Under the pieces are notes generated by a model, which saw nothing but the letters and a program-made list of their open reading frames with translations, was not told the DNA's origin and searched no databases. This document shows positions 1-7,632 of a stretch of DNA of 64,000 bases, one piece after another. This DNA comes from Aquimarina sp. MMG016 (GTDB taxonomy: Bacteria > Bacteroidota > Bacteroidia > Flavobacteriales > Flavobacteriaceae). The position numbers and the translations under genes were made by a program. The DNA lies in NCBI RefSeq assembly GCF_018100805.1, contig NZ_JAGJEA010000007.1, forward strand, positions 165,147 through 229,146, read 5' to 3'. Position 1 is the first letter of the stretch. Each line of letters begins with the position of its first letter.

Positions 1-2851
1 GTTAATGAAAATGAAAGGTACTGGGCTTAATGATGCCTTTGGTACCATTTCCTTCAAGAAAACACTGTATACCAATCAAAACGCCGGTTACTATTTTGAA
101 GATTTTGACATCGTTTCTAGTTTTGATGAAGATAATGTGCGCACAATTACCATAAATAGTCCTGATATTATTGAAGGTAATGTAAAAGGGGTTTTTAGAT
201 TTGAAAACGTGTATGACCTTTTCCGTAACTCAATAGGAAGTCTATATGCTAATTTTGAACCCTTGGAAATTACGGACAATGAATTCATGGAATTTAATTT
301 CAATATCTATAATAAGATTGTTGATGTTTTCTTTCCTGATGTTCAGTTTGCACCTAATACCTTTATAAAAGGAAAAGTAGAAAGTAATGATTCTGAGTTT
401 AAACTGACATTTAAATCACCTTTGATCAAAGCATTTGATAATAGAATGCAAGATGTAGATATACAAGTTGATAATAAAAATCCACTTTTTAATACGTATG
501 TAGCAATTGATAGTATAGATTCTAAATACTATGACGTTTCAGAATTTAGTTTAATCAATGTAACACTTAAGGATACATTGTTTATGAGGTCAGAGTTTAA
601 AGGAGGAAAGAATAATGTTGATGATTTTAACCTAGAACTATATCACACCATTAATGAGGATAATAATTCAGTGATAGGGTTACGAAAATCAGATTTTACT
701 TTTAAAGGTTATCAATGGTTTGCTAATAAGGAAAAAAGTAAGGATAAGAATAAAATTATCTTCGATAATAAATTTCAAAGTATAGATATAAAATCCATTA
801 TCCTTAATCACGAAGGAGAAGAAATAAGTATTAGCGGAATAACCCGAGGGAGTGATTATAAAGATATAAAAGCAACGTTTAAGGATGTAGATCTCAACAA
901 AATAACACCAAGTATAGATAGTCTACTTTTAGGAGGAAGAGTAGAAGGGGATCTAGCTGTTTTTCAGGATGAGGGTAGATATTTTCCCAGTTCTACAATA
1001 GTTATTAATGATTTATCAATTAATGATTTGACAATGGGAGAATTAAGGCTTAATGCTGCCGGAAATGAATCCCTTACACAGTATAGTGTAAATACTAGGT
1101 TGGTTAATAATAAAGATCAAAAAACACTTTCTGCGATAGGTACTATTGACGTCTCAGAAACTAGTTCAAAGATTGATGTCGATGTCAATTTGGATAAATT
1201 GGATATGTCAGCATTTAGTCCTCTAGGAGGAATAGTAATTTCAGACCTGAGAGGAATGGTTTCTGGTGAAGCAAAAGTTAGCGGAAGCTATAAAAATCCA
1301 TCTATGGATGGAGTGATGAGGTTAAATCGAGCGGGGCTTAATATTCCATATCTTAATGTTGACATGGATTTTGAAGAAAATGCAAAAGTTATTCTCGAAA
1401 AGCAACGTTTTAACTTTGATTACTTTAATATCATTGACACTAAGTATAAGACTAAGGGTAAATTAGGAGGGTATATTGCACATAGACGATTTTCTAAATG
1501 GGAGTTAGGATTAGAGCTTTTGGCACCCGATCGTTTATTGGTTTTGGATACTGAGGAAGATGAAGAGTCTTTATATTATGGTACAGGATTTATTAGTGGA
1601 GAAGCTACAATAAAAGGCCCAACTGATGAATTGGTTATAGATGTAAATGCAGTCACAGAAAAAGGTACTACATTTAAGATTCCACTAAATGAGACAGAAT
1701 CTATTGGTGATAATTCTTACATCCATTTTCTTAGTCCCGAAGAAAAACAAGCACGTCTTGATGGAAAAGAAATTATACTGGATGATATTAAAGGTTTAGA
1801 ACTTAATTTCGATTTGGATGTAAATAATAATGCAGAGGTAGAAATAGTAGTTGATAAAAAAACTGGTAGTTCCCTTAAAGGAAGAGGTGCAGGAAATTTG
1901 TTGATTGAAATCAATACCAATGGGAAATTTAATATGTGGGGTGACTTTGTAGCATATGAAGGAACATATAATTTTCGGTATGGTGCTTTTGTAGAAAAGT
2001 TATTTAGTGTTCGAGAAGGAGGAACAATTGTCTGGGATGGCAGTCCAACCAGAGCAGTATTAGATCTTAGTGCAGTATATAAAACAGAGGCTAATCCAGC
2101 TGTTCTTTTAGAAAACCCAAGTATCAATCGAAAAGTTCCTGTAGAAGTAGTAGTTGATCTTCAGGGAGAGTTAGTACAACCGGATGTTAATTTTAATGTA
2201 GAGTTTCCTAACCTGAGCTCTGTAGTGAAGAGTGAAATAGAATATCAACTTGATGATCAGACAGCAAAAGAATTACAAGCACTCTCCTTATTATCTCAGG
2301 GACAATTTTATAGTGGTAACCTAAATGCTAATAATATTAATAATATTACGGGTAGTTTGGTAGCTGAGCGAGCTTCAAATTTGGTAAGTAGTATTTTTTC
2401 GGATAGTGATGATAAATTTCAAGTGGGATTAAATTATGTGCAAGGTGATAGAGCATTAGATGAAGAAGCTGCAGATCGGTTTGGGGTTACAGTATCTACC
2501 CAAATTAATAATCGAATTTTGATTAATGGACGTGTTGGTGTGCCAGTAGGAGGGGTTAGTGAATCTGTTATAGTTGGAGATGTAGAGATAGAGTATTTAT
2601 TTAACGAGGATGGCTCCTTAAGAGGAAAAATATTTAATCGCGAAAATGATATTCAGATTATTGGTGGAGAAAACCTAGGGTATACTCAGGGATTAGGACT
2701 GTCTTATTCTGTTGATTTTGATAATTTTAATGAGTTGTGGACAAAGATTTTTAAGAAAAAGAAAAAAGAGCAGGATTCTATAGTAAAACTTAAAGATACT
2801 CTTCAAATGGAGACACCTGATTTTATTAACTTTACAGAAAAGAATAAGTAG
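1..2851 (+). CDS. tamB: TamB-like translocation/assembly module protein (5' partial)
   Basis: This is the C-terminal part of a large TamB/DUF490 protein. In the family, TamB is an inner-membrane-anchored periplasmic beta-rich protein that works with an Omp85 partner in outer-membrane biogenesis and lipid transport. The reading frame is open to the left edge (codon 2-4 is TTA), so the ATG at 5 is probably internal. About 949 residues are visible, and full-length relatives are usually well over 1200. The first ~600 residues are alternating polar/hydrophobic beta repeats. The last third carries the conserved TamB domain, with 'YNFRYGAF', the 'VWDGSPTRAVLDLSAVY' stretch and 'VPVEVVVDLQGELVQP'. 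The C-terminus is charged and Lys-rich. A 105-nt gap separates it from pfkA. Family assignment is firm; the start lies outside the window. Confidence 0.9.
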   Translation, partial: LMKMKGTGLNDAFGTISFKKTLYTNQNAGYYFEDFDIVSSFDEDNVRTITINSPDIIEGNVKGVFRFENVYDLFRNSIGSLYANFEPLEITDNEFMEFNFNIYNKIVDVFFPDVQFAPNTFIKGKVESNDSEFKLTFKSPLIKAFDNRMQDVDIQVDNKNPLFNTYVAIDSIDSKYYDVSEFSLINVTLKDTLFMRSEFKGGKNNVDDFNLELYHTINEDNNSVIGLRKSDFTFKGYQWFANKEKSKDKNKIIFDNKFQSIDIKSIILNHEGEEISISGITRGSDYKDIKATFKDVDLNKITPSIDSLLLGGRVEGDLAVFQDEGRYFPSSTIVINDLSINDLTMGELRLNAAGNESLTQYSVNTRLVNNKDQKTLSAIGTIDVSETSSKIDVDVNLDKLDMSAFSPLGGIVISDLRGMVSGEAKVSGSYKNPSMDGVMRLNRAGLNIPYLNVDMDFEENAKVILEKQRFNFDYFNIIDTKYKTKGKLGGYIAHRRFSKWELGLELLAPDRLLVLDTEEDEESLYYGTGFISGEATIKGPTDELVIDVNAVTEKGTTFKIPLNETESIGDNSYIHFLSPEEKQARLDGKEIILDDIKGLELNFDLDVNNNAEVEIVVDKKTGSSLKGRGAGNLLIEINTNGKFNMWGDFVAYEGTYNFRYGAFVEKLFSVREGGTIVWDGSPTRAVLDLSAVYKTEANPAVLLENPSINRKVPVEVVVDLQGELVQPDVNFNVEFPNLSSVVKSEIEYQLDDQTAKELQALSLLSQGQFYSGNLNANNINNITGSLVAERASNLVSSIFSDSDDKFQVGLNYVQGDRALDEEAADRFGVTVSTQINNRILINGRVGVPVGGVSESVIVGDVEIEYLFNEDGSLRGKIFNRENDIQIIGGENLGYTQGLGLSYSVDFDNFNELWTKIFKKKKKEQDSIVKLKDTLQMETPDFINFTEKNK

Positions 2852-2878
2852 CTGAAATTTTTGGATTTATTTTCAATA

Positions 2879-2936
2879 TAGTTTTGCTTTTAACAACAAG
2901 AAAACCTAATATAATTCTATAAGTTACATTATAGAA
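2879..2936 (+). promoter_or_regulatory. Candidate pfkA promoter and 5' UTR inverted repeat
   Basis: TAGTTTTG at 2879-2886 is an exact match to the Bacteroidota -7 box TAnnTTTG. A TTTG at 2860-2863 is a possible -33 element, but the spacing is short (15 nt). Downstream, 2915-2936 is a perfect 8-bp inverted repeat, TTCTATAA/TTATAGAA, around a 6-nt loop. It could be an operator or a leader hairpin. Function is inferred from position only. Confidence 0.45.
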
Positions 2937-2956
2937 GTTATAATAAAAGAAATTCT

Positions 2957-3943
2957 ATGGCAAAGGAAATTACTACGATTGGTGTAATGACTTCAGGAGG
3001 AGACTCTCCAGGTATGAATGCAGCTATTCGCGCTGTGGCACGTGCTTGTGCGTACTATAATGTAAAATGTATTGGATTTTATAGAGGCTATCAGGGGATG
3101 ATTGAAGGGGATTATTGTGTAATGAACGCCAGAAGTGTAAGGAATATTATTAGCAGAGGTGGAACGATCCTAAAATCTGCAAGATCAGATGAGTTTAGAA
3201 CAATAGAAGGTCGTCAAAAAGCAGCAGAACATCTTAAAGAAGTTGGAGTAGATGCAATGATTCTGATCGGTGGTGATGGAACATTTAGAGGAGGTAAACT
3301 TTTTTATGAAGAACATGGTATTCCGGTAATTGGTGTTCCGGGGACCATTGATAATGATATTGCAGGAACTAATTATACTATTGGTTATGACACCGCATTA
3401 AATACTGTTATTGATGCGATAGATAAGATTCGTGATACAGCAAGTTCTCATGATCGTTTATTTTTTATTGAGGTTATGGGGCGTGATGCTGGGTTTATTG
3501 CACTGAATAGTGGAGTGGGTGCCGGAGCAGAAGAAATTCTGATTCCAGAAGAAGATTTGGGATTAGAACGCCTGTTAGAATCATTAAAACGTAGTAAACG
3601 TTCAGGAAAATCTTCCAGTATCGTGGTTGTTAGTGAAGGCGATAAAACAGGTAAAAATGTATATGAATTAGCAGATTATGTAACCAAAAACCTTCCTGAC
3701 TATGAAGTAAAGGTGACAGTATTAGGACATATGCAGAGAGGAGGAACTCCTTCTTGTTTTGATAGAACGTTGGCTAGTAGGCTTTGTGTCAAGGCAGTTG
3801 AATTATTATTAGATGGAGAAAAAAATGTTATGGTTGGACTCATTAATAATAAAGTGACCGCCACTAGTTTTGAGGTGGGTTTAAAAGACGATCATAGTAT
3901 TAATAAAGAATTGCTACGTATTTCGGATATTCTTTCTACATAG
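2957..3943 (+). CDS. pfkA: ATP-dependent 6-phosphofructokinase
   Basis: This is the glycolytic enzyme that phosphorylates fructose 6-phosphate to fructose 1,6-bisphosphate in the cytosol. Its 328 residues match the usual ~320-residue bacterial PfkA. Visible motifs are the nucleotide-binding start 'GVMTSGGDSPGMNAAIRA', the 'GGDGTFRGG' loop, the catalytic 'GTIDNDI' loop holding the base Asp, the substrate-binding 'EVMGRDAGFIAL', and 'LGHMQRGG' near the C-terminus. The Thr in GGDGT (where E. coli has Ser) does not by itself indicate pyrophosphate use, so I call it ATP-dependent with modest caution. mgsA follows after 70 nt on the same strand. Placing the upper-glycolysis enzyme beside the methylglyoxal bypass suggests joint handling of triose-phosphate flux. 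Confidence 0.95.
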   Translation: MAKEITTIGVMTSGGDSPGMNAAIRAVARACAYYNVKCIGFYRGYQGMIEGDYCVMNARSVRNIISRGGTILKSARSDEFRTIEGRQKAAEHLKEVGVDAMILIGGDGTFRGGKLFYEEHGIPVIGVPGTIDNDIAGTNYTIGYDTALNTVIDAIDKIRDTASSHDRLFFIEVMGRDAGFIALNSGVGAGAEEILIPEEDLGLERLLESLKRSKRSGKSSSIVVVSEGDKTGKNVYELADYVTKNLPDYEVKVTVLGHMQRGGTPSCFDRTLASRLCVKAVELLLDGEKNVMVGLINNKVTATSFEVGLKDDHSINKELLRISDILST

Positions 3944-4013
3944 GTTAAGGACAAATCATGAATTAACAGTTTTGTTAACCATAAACCTAAGAGGTAATAA
4001 ACCATAAATTAAT

Positions 4014-4376
4014 ATGACAATAGCAATTATTGCCCACGATGGGAAAAAAGCAGAAATGGTTCAATTTCTGAACGAAAACTCAAAAGTATTACATTCTAAA
4101 AGTATTCGACTTGTATCCACAGGAACTACTGGAGAAAAAGCTAAAAGAGCAGGGTTCGAAGTTTCTCCATATTTATCTGGCCCTTTGGGAGGGGATGCAC
4201 AGATTGCTTCTGATGTTGCAGAGAAAAAAGTAGATATGGTTATTTTCTTTAGAGATCCAATGGCTAAACATCCGCACGAACCTGATATTTCTATGCTAAT
4301 GAGATTATGCGATGTACATAATGTTCCCTTAGCTACTAATCCAGCTACAGCTGAGCTGTTATTAAAAGCATTATAA
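4014..4376 (+). CDS. mgsA: Methylglyoxal synthase
   Basis: This protein converts dihydroxyacetone phosphate to methylglyoxal plus phosphate, the entry to the methylglyoxal bypass. At 120 residues it is slightly shorter than the E. coli enzyme. The active-site pattern is intact: N-terminal 'IAHDGKK' with His8, 'GPLGGD' with Asp61, 'FFRDP' with Asp81, and 'HPHEPD' with His88 and Asp91. These align with the E. coli catalytic residues at a constant offset of ten, as I recall them. It ends only 17 nt from the convergent stop of the regulator gene at 4394. No separate terminator is visible, so transcripts may overlap antisense. Confidence 0.93.
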   Translation: MTIAIIAHDGKKAEMVQFLNENSKVLHSKSIRLVSTGTTGEKAKRAGFEVSPYLSGPLGGDAQIASDVAEKKVDMVIFFRDPMAKHPHEPDISMLMRLCDVHNVPLATNPATAELLLKAL

Positions 4377-4393
4377 TTGGATGATTATTAATG

Positions 4394-5683
4394 CTAGAGA
4401 TTATTATTTATGTTAAAATCCTCTTGTAGAATTATATTTTCGTTAGATTCATTTTTAATATTTAGATATTTCACCTCCCCAGCACCAAGAAACTTATACC
4501 GTATTCCGACCAAATTTCCTATAGATCTATTATAGCTGCCAGAATATATTTCCTGATCATTTATAAAAATAGTTACAATCTTTTTGTTGACACGTATATC
4601 GACAGTTTTAAATTCAGAAAGGTCCACCCCAAAGGCAGAAAGATCATGTTCTTTACCTCTATAATACCTGTCGTTAAGCATCAGATTGATGTCAGAAACG
4701 CATCCAGGAATAGAAAAAGGTACTACTAATACACCCTCTGTACCTAAAACTACAATTTTTAATTTCTGACAGACCGCCCATTTATCTCTGTATACATTGC
4801 GTAAAGTTGTTTTTATCGAAATGTGATCACCAGCTACTTCGTTAAAATCTTTAACCAAATGAAAAGTAGATACAACCGGATCTGAAAGAGAAGTAATCTC
4901 TTCCAGTATTGCAGAGGGCATAGATAAATTGCCAGTCTGTATATCTCTACTCTGCACATATTTTGGAACAGGTTGGTAATCTACAGTTCCTATCCAATCA
5001 TTAGAGGTAATGAACAAATCATGTTCTTTTATAACTTTTCCATCTACCAAAAGTTTTGCGCCAAAATAACCAGGAAAATAATAAATACCTGTAGCTTGCT
5101 TTTGAGAAGGTTTTATCTTAATTGTTTTGGTAATATCCCAATACTGTTGGATGTATGTACTATCTGATTGTATGCCTTTTAAATCAAAATCAAAAATTAC
5201 AGAATTTGGCAAGCCATCGGTAATAGGGCGACTATTAAAAGTTACTTTGGATAAATCAATCGCTTCAATTTTGTTTTTTCCAGATCCAATCATTGAGTAA
5301 AAAGAAATAAACACAAGTGTCATAAAAGCTGCAGCTGTGATGATAATCCCTGTATGTTGTAATACTCTTTTTTCTATCCAGGAAGGTTTTTTTACTTCAT
5401 TTTTGTTTTTAAAGTCTCTCCAGTTATCATATCCAGCAAATTGAGAGAGCGTATTTAGCGTACTAATACTTGGAGTATTGTTATAGGTTACCCTACCCCA
5501 GACACGTTTTAAGGTAGTAGGGCTTAATAATACCTGAGTTTGTTGTTGTATAATTTGGCTTAACTCTATAAACACATCATTATGCCATAGTTTGGCATCT
5601 CCCCAATCAAGTTTTACTTCAATTTCGAGTATACATTGTTGTACTAATTTATGTTCCGGATATGTATTCATAACTAAGAACAA
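4394..5683 (-). CDS. Membrane-tethered putative transcription regulator with extracytoplasmic sensor region
   Basis: I do not recognise a named family. The first ~95 residues are cytosolic and look like a helical DNA-binding module ('LSPTTLKRVWG...' and 'ISTLNTLSQFAGYDNWRDF'), a pattern seen in many Bacteroidota hypothetical regulators. A single hydrophobic helix ('GIIITAAAFMTLVFISFYSMIG') spans about residues 112-133. The remaining ~295 residues are beta-rich and probably periplasmic, ending in a LamG/concanavalin-like stretch. The topology is that of ToxR/CadC-type one-component regulators. ATG at 5683 gives MFLVM...; the second Met at 5671 is equally likely. It is divergent from the secreted lectin-like gene at 5793, whose product has a similar fold. 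Four TTG-type repeats phased at 10 bp lie between the two genes. Role as its own or its neighbour's regulator is inference. Confidence 0.6.
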   Translation of the reverse strand: MFLVMNTYPEHKLVQQCILEIEVKLDWGDAKLWHNDVFIELSQIIQQQTQVLLSPTTLKRVWGRVTYNNTPSISTLNTLSQFAGYDNWRDFKNKNEVKKPSWIEKRVLQHTGIIITAAAFMTLVFISFYSMIGSGKNKIEAIDLSKVTFNSRPITDGLPNSVIFDFDLKGIQSDSTYIQQYWDITKTIKIKPSQKQATGIYYFPGYFGAKLLVDGKVIKEHDLFITSNDWIGTVDYQPVPKYVQSRDIQTGNLSMPSAILEEITSLSDPVVSTFHLVKDFNEVAGDHISIKTTLRNVYRDKWAVCQKLKIVVLGTEGVLVVPFSIPGCVSDINLMLNDRYYRGKEHDLSAFGVDLSEFKTVDIRVNKKIVTIFINDQEIYSGSYNRSIGNLVGIRYKFLGAGEVKYLNIKNESNENIILQEDFNINNNL

Positions 5684-5703
5684 AATTCATCAAAAATTAC
5701 GAC

Positions 5704-5743
5704 TTGAACAACATTGAATCGAATTGAACCAACTTGTTTTGTG
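5704..5743. promoter_or_regulatory. Operator-like direct repeats phased at exactly 10 bp
   Basis: In the 109-bp divergent intergenic region, TTGAA occurs at 5704, 5714 and 5724, and a fourth, degenerate TTGTT at 5734. Each copy is one helical turn from the next. Such phased direct repeats are typical of sites bound by several protomers on one DNA face. The likely reader is the adjacent membrane-tethered regulator, but that is inferred from position. Confidence 0.5.
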
Positions 5744-5792
5744 TTAATACATAATATAATAGAACTTTGAGTGAAATCAAAAAACGAATATT

Positions 5793-6899
5793 ATGATCCG
5801 ACTAGTCAGTTATATACTTTTAAGCATATTTTGTTTTCAAAAAATAAATGCCCAAAATATCATTCCGCTGGATACTTTGCATTGGGAGATAAATGCTCAG
5901 TCATATATGATAGAAAATTATAAAGGGAAGGATGCTATTTATATTCAGCGTGGTTTGGCATTTCTTAAGGATACTAAGTTCAAAAATGGTACTATAGAAT
6001 TTGATGTGTACCTTACTGAAAGACAAGGGTTTCCTGGAGTTCGGTTTAGAGCAGTCGATAGGAATAATATGGAATCTTTTTATATCCGAGCACATTTACC
6101 TAATAAACCAGATAGTAATCAAGCTGCTCCGGTAATTAATGGTATCACTCCGTGGCAGTTGTATTTTGGTCCGAGATACTCTTTTCCTTATGACTACAAT
6201 TATAAAGGTTGGACTCATATAAAATTGGTTGTCAATGGTCGCAAAGCACAGATATATCTAGATTATGCTGATAAACCTAATTTGTCTTGGGATTTGGTTC
6301 ATGATCCACAAGAAGGAGAAATTGCCATTGGTGGCGGTGGAGCATCAGCGATGCATTATGCAAATTTTAAAATCGATAAAAATTCATATGAAATTATAGA
6401 CTTTAAACTTACAGAGAGAAAACCAATAGAAGGTTTGATTTCAGAATGGGAAGTTTCTGATAAGTTCGAAGAAAAATTATTAGATGATCAAGAACTGTTA
6501 AAATCATTAATCAATTCTAGAAAATGGGAAAAGAGAATTAAAATAGAAGAAGGCATAGCAGCAAATATAGCTAGACAAGTAGTGTTAAGAGATAATACTC
6601 CTGGAAACACGGTTTTTGCAAAAATTACTATTATGTCAGATAAGGATCAGTTACAACTTTTTGAGTTTGGATATAGTGATCGGGTAGTAGCTATTTTTAA
6701 TAACAAAGCAATTTATAAAGGAAATAATAGATGGCGTTCGAGAGATTATCGGTATTTAGGAACTATAGGATTATTTGATGCAATATATCTGGATCTGAAA
6801 AAAGGAAAAAATACTTTGCTATTAGCCGTTTCAGAAGATTTTGGAGGATGGTTGGTTACCGGAAGATTCCCTAAAGAAAAAGACATAACTATAGAATAA
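5793..6899 (+). CDS. Secreted concanavalin-A-like/DUF1080-like protein
   Basis: A 368-residue exported protein with a clear signal peptide (MIRLVSYILLSIFCFQKINAQ, residues 1-21). Residues ~40-205 resemble the concanavalin-like fold of LamG/DUF1080 proteins: 'GTIEFDVYLTERQGFPGVRFRAV', then 'GWTHIKLVVNGRKAQIYLDYADKP' and 'GEIAIGGGGASAMHYANFKI'. The remainder is a second beta-rich region ending 'DFGGWLVTGRFP'. Such proteins usually bind or cleave carbohydrate, but I see no diagnostic catalytic residues. It is divergent from the membrane-tethered regulator, and a terminator at 6935-6963 follows. The next gene cluster downstream includes a GH97 glucosidase, consistent with but not proof of a sugar-related role. 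Confidence 0.6.
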   Translation: MIRLVSYILLSIFCFQKINAQNIIPLDTLHWEINAQSYMIENYKGKDAIYIQRGLAFLKDTKFKNGTIEFDVYLTERQGFPGVRFRAVDRNNMESFYIRAHLPNKPDSNQAAPVINGITPWQLYFGPRYSFPYDYNYKGWTHIKLVVNGRKAQIYLDYADKPNLSWDLVHDPQEGEIAIGGGGASAMHYANFKIDKNSYEIIDFKLTERKPIEGLISEWEVSDKFEEKLLDDQELLKSLINSRKWEKRIKIEEGIAANIARQVVLRDNTPGNTVFAKITIMSDKDQLQLFEFGYSDRVVAIFNNKAIYKGNNRWRSRDYRYLGTIGLFDAIYLDLKKGKNTLLLAVSEDFGGWLVTGRFPKEKDITIE

Positions 6900-6934
6900 A
6901 ATGATCATATCATAATGAATCGTGTTTATATATA

Positions 6935-6963
6935 AAAAAGCGAGACCATCAAGTCTCGCTTTT
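6935..6963. terminator. Bidirectional intrinsic terminator
   Basis: A perfect stem AAAAGCGAGAC/GTCTCGCTTTT with a 6-nt loop, flanked by A and T runs on the two sides. It can end the plus-strand lectin-like gene and the minus-strand small peptide gene A. Confidence 0.8.
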
Positions 6964-6990
6964 ACCCCAACCACAATTGCTCATCATTGC

Positions 6991-7089
6991 TTATCTATGG
7001 ATCGCATAGGCAGAAGATGCTGGCAATTCTTTTATAAAGTTCATTATTCCTATAACGTTTAGTCTAAATGTAAATGTAAAAGTTTTCAT
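6991..7089 (-). CDS. Small 32-residue peptide gene, copy A
   Basis: A 33-codon frame (ATG at 7089, TAA at 6991) encodes 32 residues beginning MKTFTFTFRL and ending ELPASSAYAIHR. It is one of two tandem copies; copy B lies at 7332-7430. Between copies both ends of the peptide are conserved (first ten residues identical, and the last eleven differ only Ala to Ser at residue 24 in 'ELPxSSAYAIHR'), while the middle drifts (NVIGIMN against DFTSIKN). Synonymous changes are present (GCC/GCT, TAT/TAC, CAT/CAC), which is the mark of selection on protein. A sigma-54-like promoter 48 nt upstream and a terminator 28 nt downstream make a self-contained cassette. The N-terminus alternates Thr/Phe and is followed by a possible short amphipathic helix. 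There is no signal peptide and no known family. Function unknown. Confidence 0.7.
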   Translation of the reverse strand: MKTFTFTFRLNVIGIMNFIKELPASSAYAIHR

Positions 7090-7135
7090 ATCTGTGTGAT
7101 TTTAAGTTTTTATTTATTTCTTGCTTAGTATATAA

Positions 7136-7151
7136 TCAATTGCCGTGCCAA
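7136..7151 (-). promoter_or_regulatory. Sigma-54 (RpoN)-like promoter of peptide gene A
   Basis: Read on the minus strand the site is TTGGCACGGCAATTGA, close to the sigma-54 consensus TGGCAC-N5-TTGC, with GG and the -12 G separated as expected. The -12 G sits 48 nt before the ATG, implying a leader of about 36 nt. The same element at the same distance precedes copy B. Confidence 0.65.
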
Positions 7152-7266
7152 AAAATAAAAACCTTTGTAAAGTGTTGTTTTTATTGATGTTTTTTAATGT
7201 TGGTTGATTTTGGAAAAATGATCCTGAGAAATTATTTGATAATGTTTAGTTAAGTATAGAGCATAA

Positions 7267-7296
7267 AAAAAGCGAGATCCAACAACCTCGCTTTTT
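7267..7296. terminator. Intrinsic terminator after peptide gene B
   Basis: A perfect 10-bp stem AAAAAGCGAG/CTCGCTTTTT with a 10-nt loop. It lies 36 nt past the copy B stop codon on the minus strand and is related in sequence to the terminator after copy A. Confidence 0.75.
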
Positions 7297-7331
7297 ATTT
7301 CCGATTACTATATGAATTACTACTCATCTTT

Positions 7332-7430
7332 CTACCTGTGAATTGCGTAAGCAGAAGATGATGGTAATTCTTTTAAAAAGTTCTTAATCGATGTAAAATC
7401 TAACCTGAATGTAAATGTAAAAGTTTTCAT
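7332..7430 (-). CDS. Small 32-residue peptide gene, copy B
   Basis: The frame runs from ATG at 7430 to TAG at 7332 and encodes 32 residues beginning MKTFTFTFRL and ending KELPSSSAYAIHR. It has the same length as copy A, the same start-to-promoter distance, and a related terminator. The two cassettes lie 341 bp apart, promoter to promoter, and DNA similarity extends from ~60 bp upstream of the promoter to the terminator, so the duplication copied a full transcription unit. Stop codons differ (TAG against TAA). It is far too short for default gene callers. A peptide signal, a ribosomally made modified peptide precursor, or a small regulatory protein are all possible, and none is supported by a recognised motif. 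Confidence 0.72.
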   Translation of the reverse strand: MKTFTFTFRLDFTSIKNFLKELPSSSAYAIHR

Positions 7431-7476
7431 ATCTATAAGTTTTAAATTAATATTCTATTTCTTGTTTAGTATATAA

Positions 7477-7492
7477 ACAATTGCTGTGCCAA
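7477..7492 (-). promoter_or_regulatory. Sigma-54 (RpoN)-like promoter of peptide gene B
   Basis: On the minus strand the site reads TTGGCACAGCAATTGT, with the same spacing as the copy A site and again 48 nt from the -12 G to the ATG. Fourteen of sixteen positions are shared with the copy A site, while the sequence just outside is less conserved. Confidence 0.65.
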
Positions 7493-7571
7493 AAATTAAA
7501 AATCTTTGTGAAGTATTGATTTTACTATAAGATCGAAGGTTGAGGTTGTTGTGTAATTGAGATTGGAAACA

Positions 7572-7613
7572 AAAAAACGCAAGCTCCAGTTGGATATAGA
7601 AACTTACGTTTTT
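7572..7613 (-). terminator. Terminator of the GH97 gene
   Basis: On the minus strand an AAAAACGTAAG arm pairs with CTTGCGTTTTT (one G-U wobble) and ends in a T run, 20 nt after the glucosidase stop. Confidence 0.6.
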
Positions 7614-7632
7614 AATTTATAGAAAATAGAAA

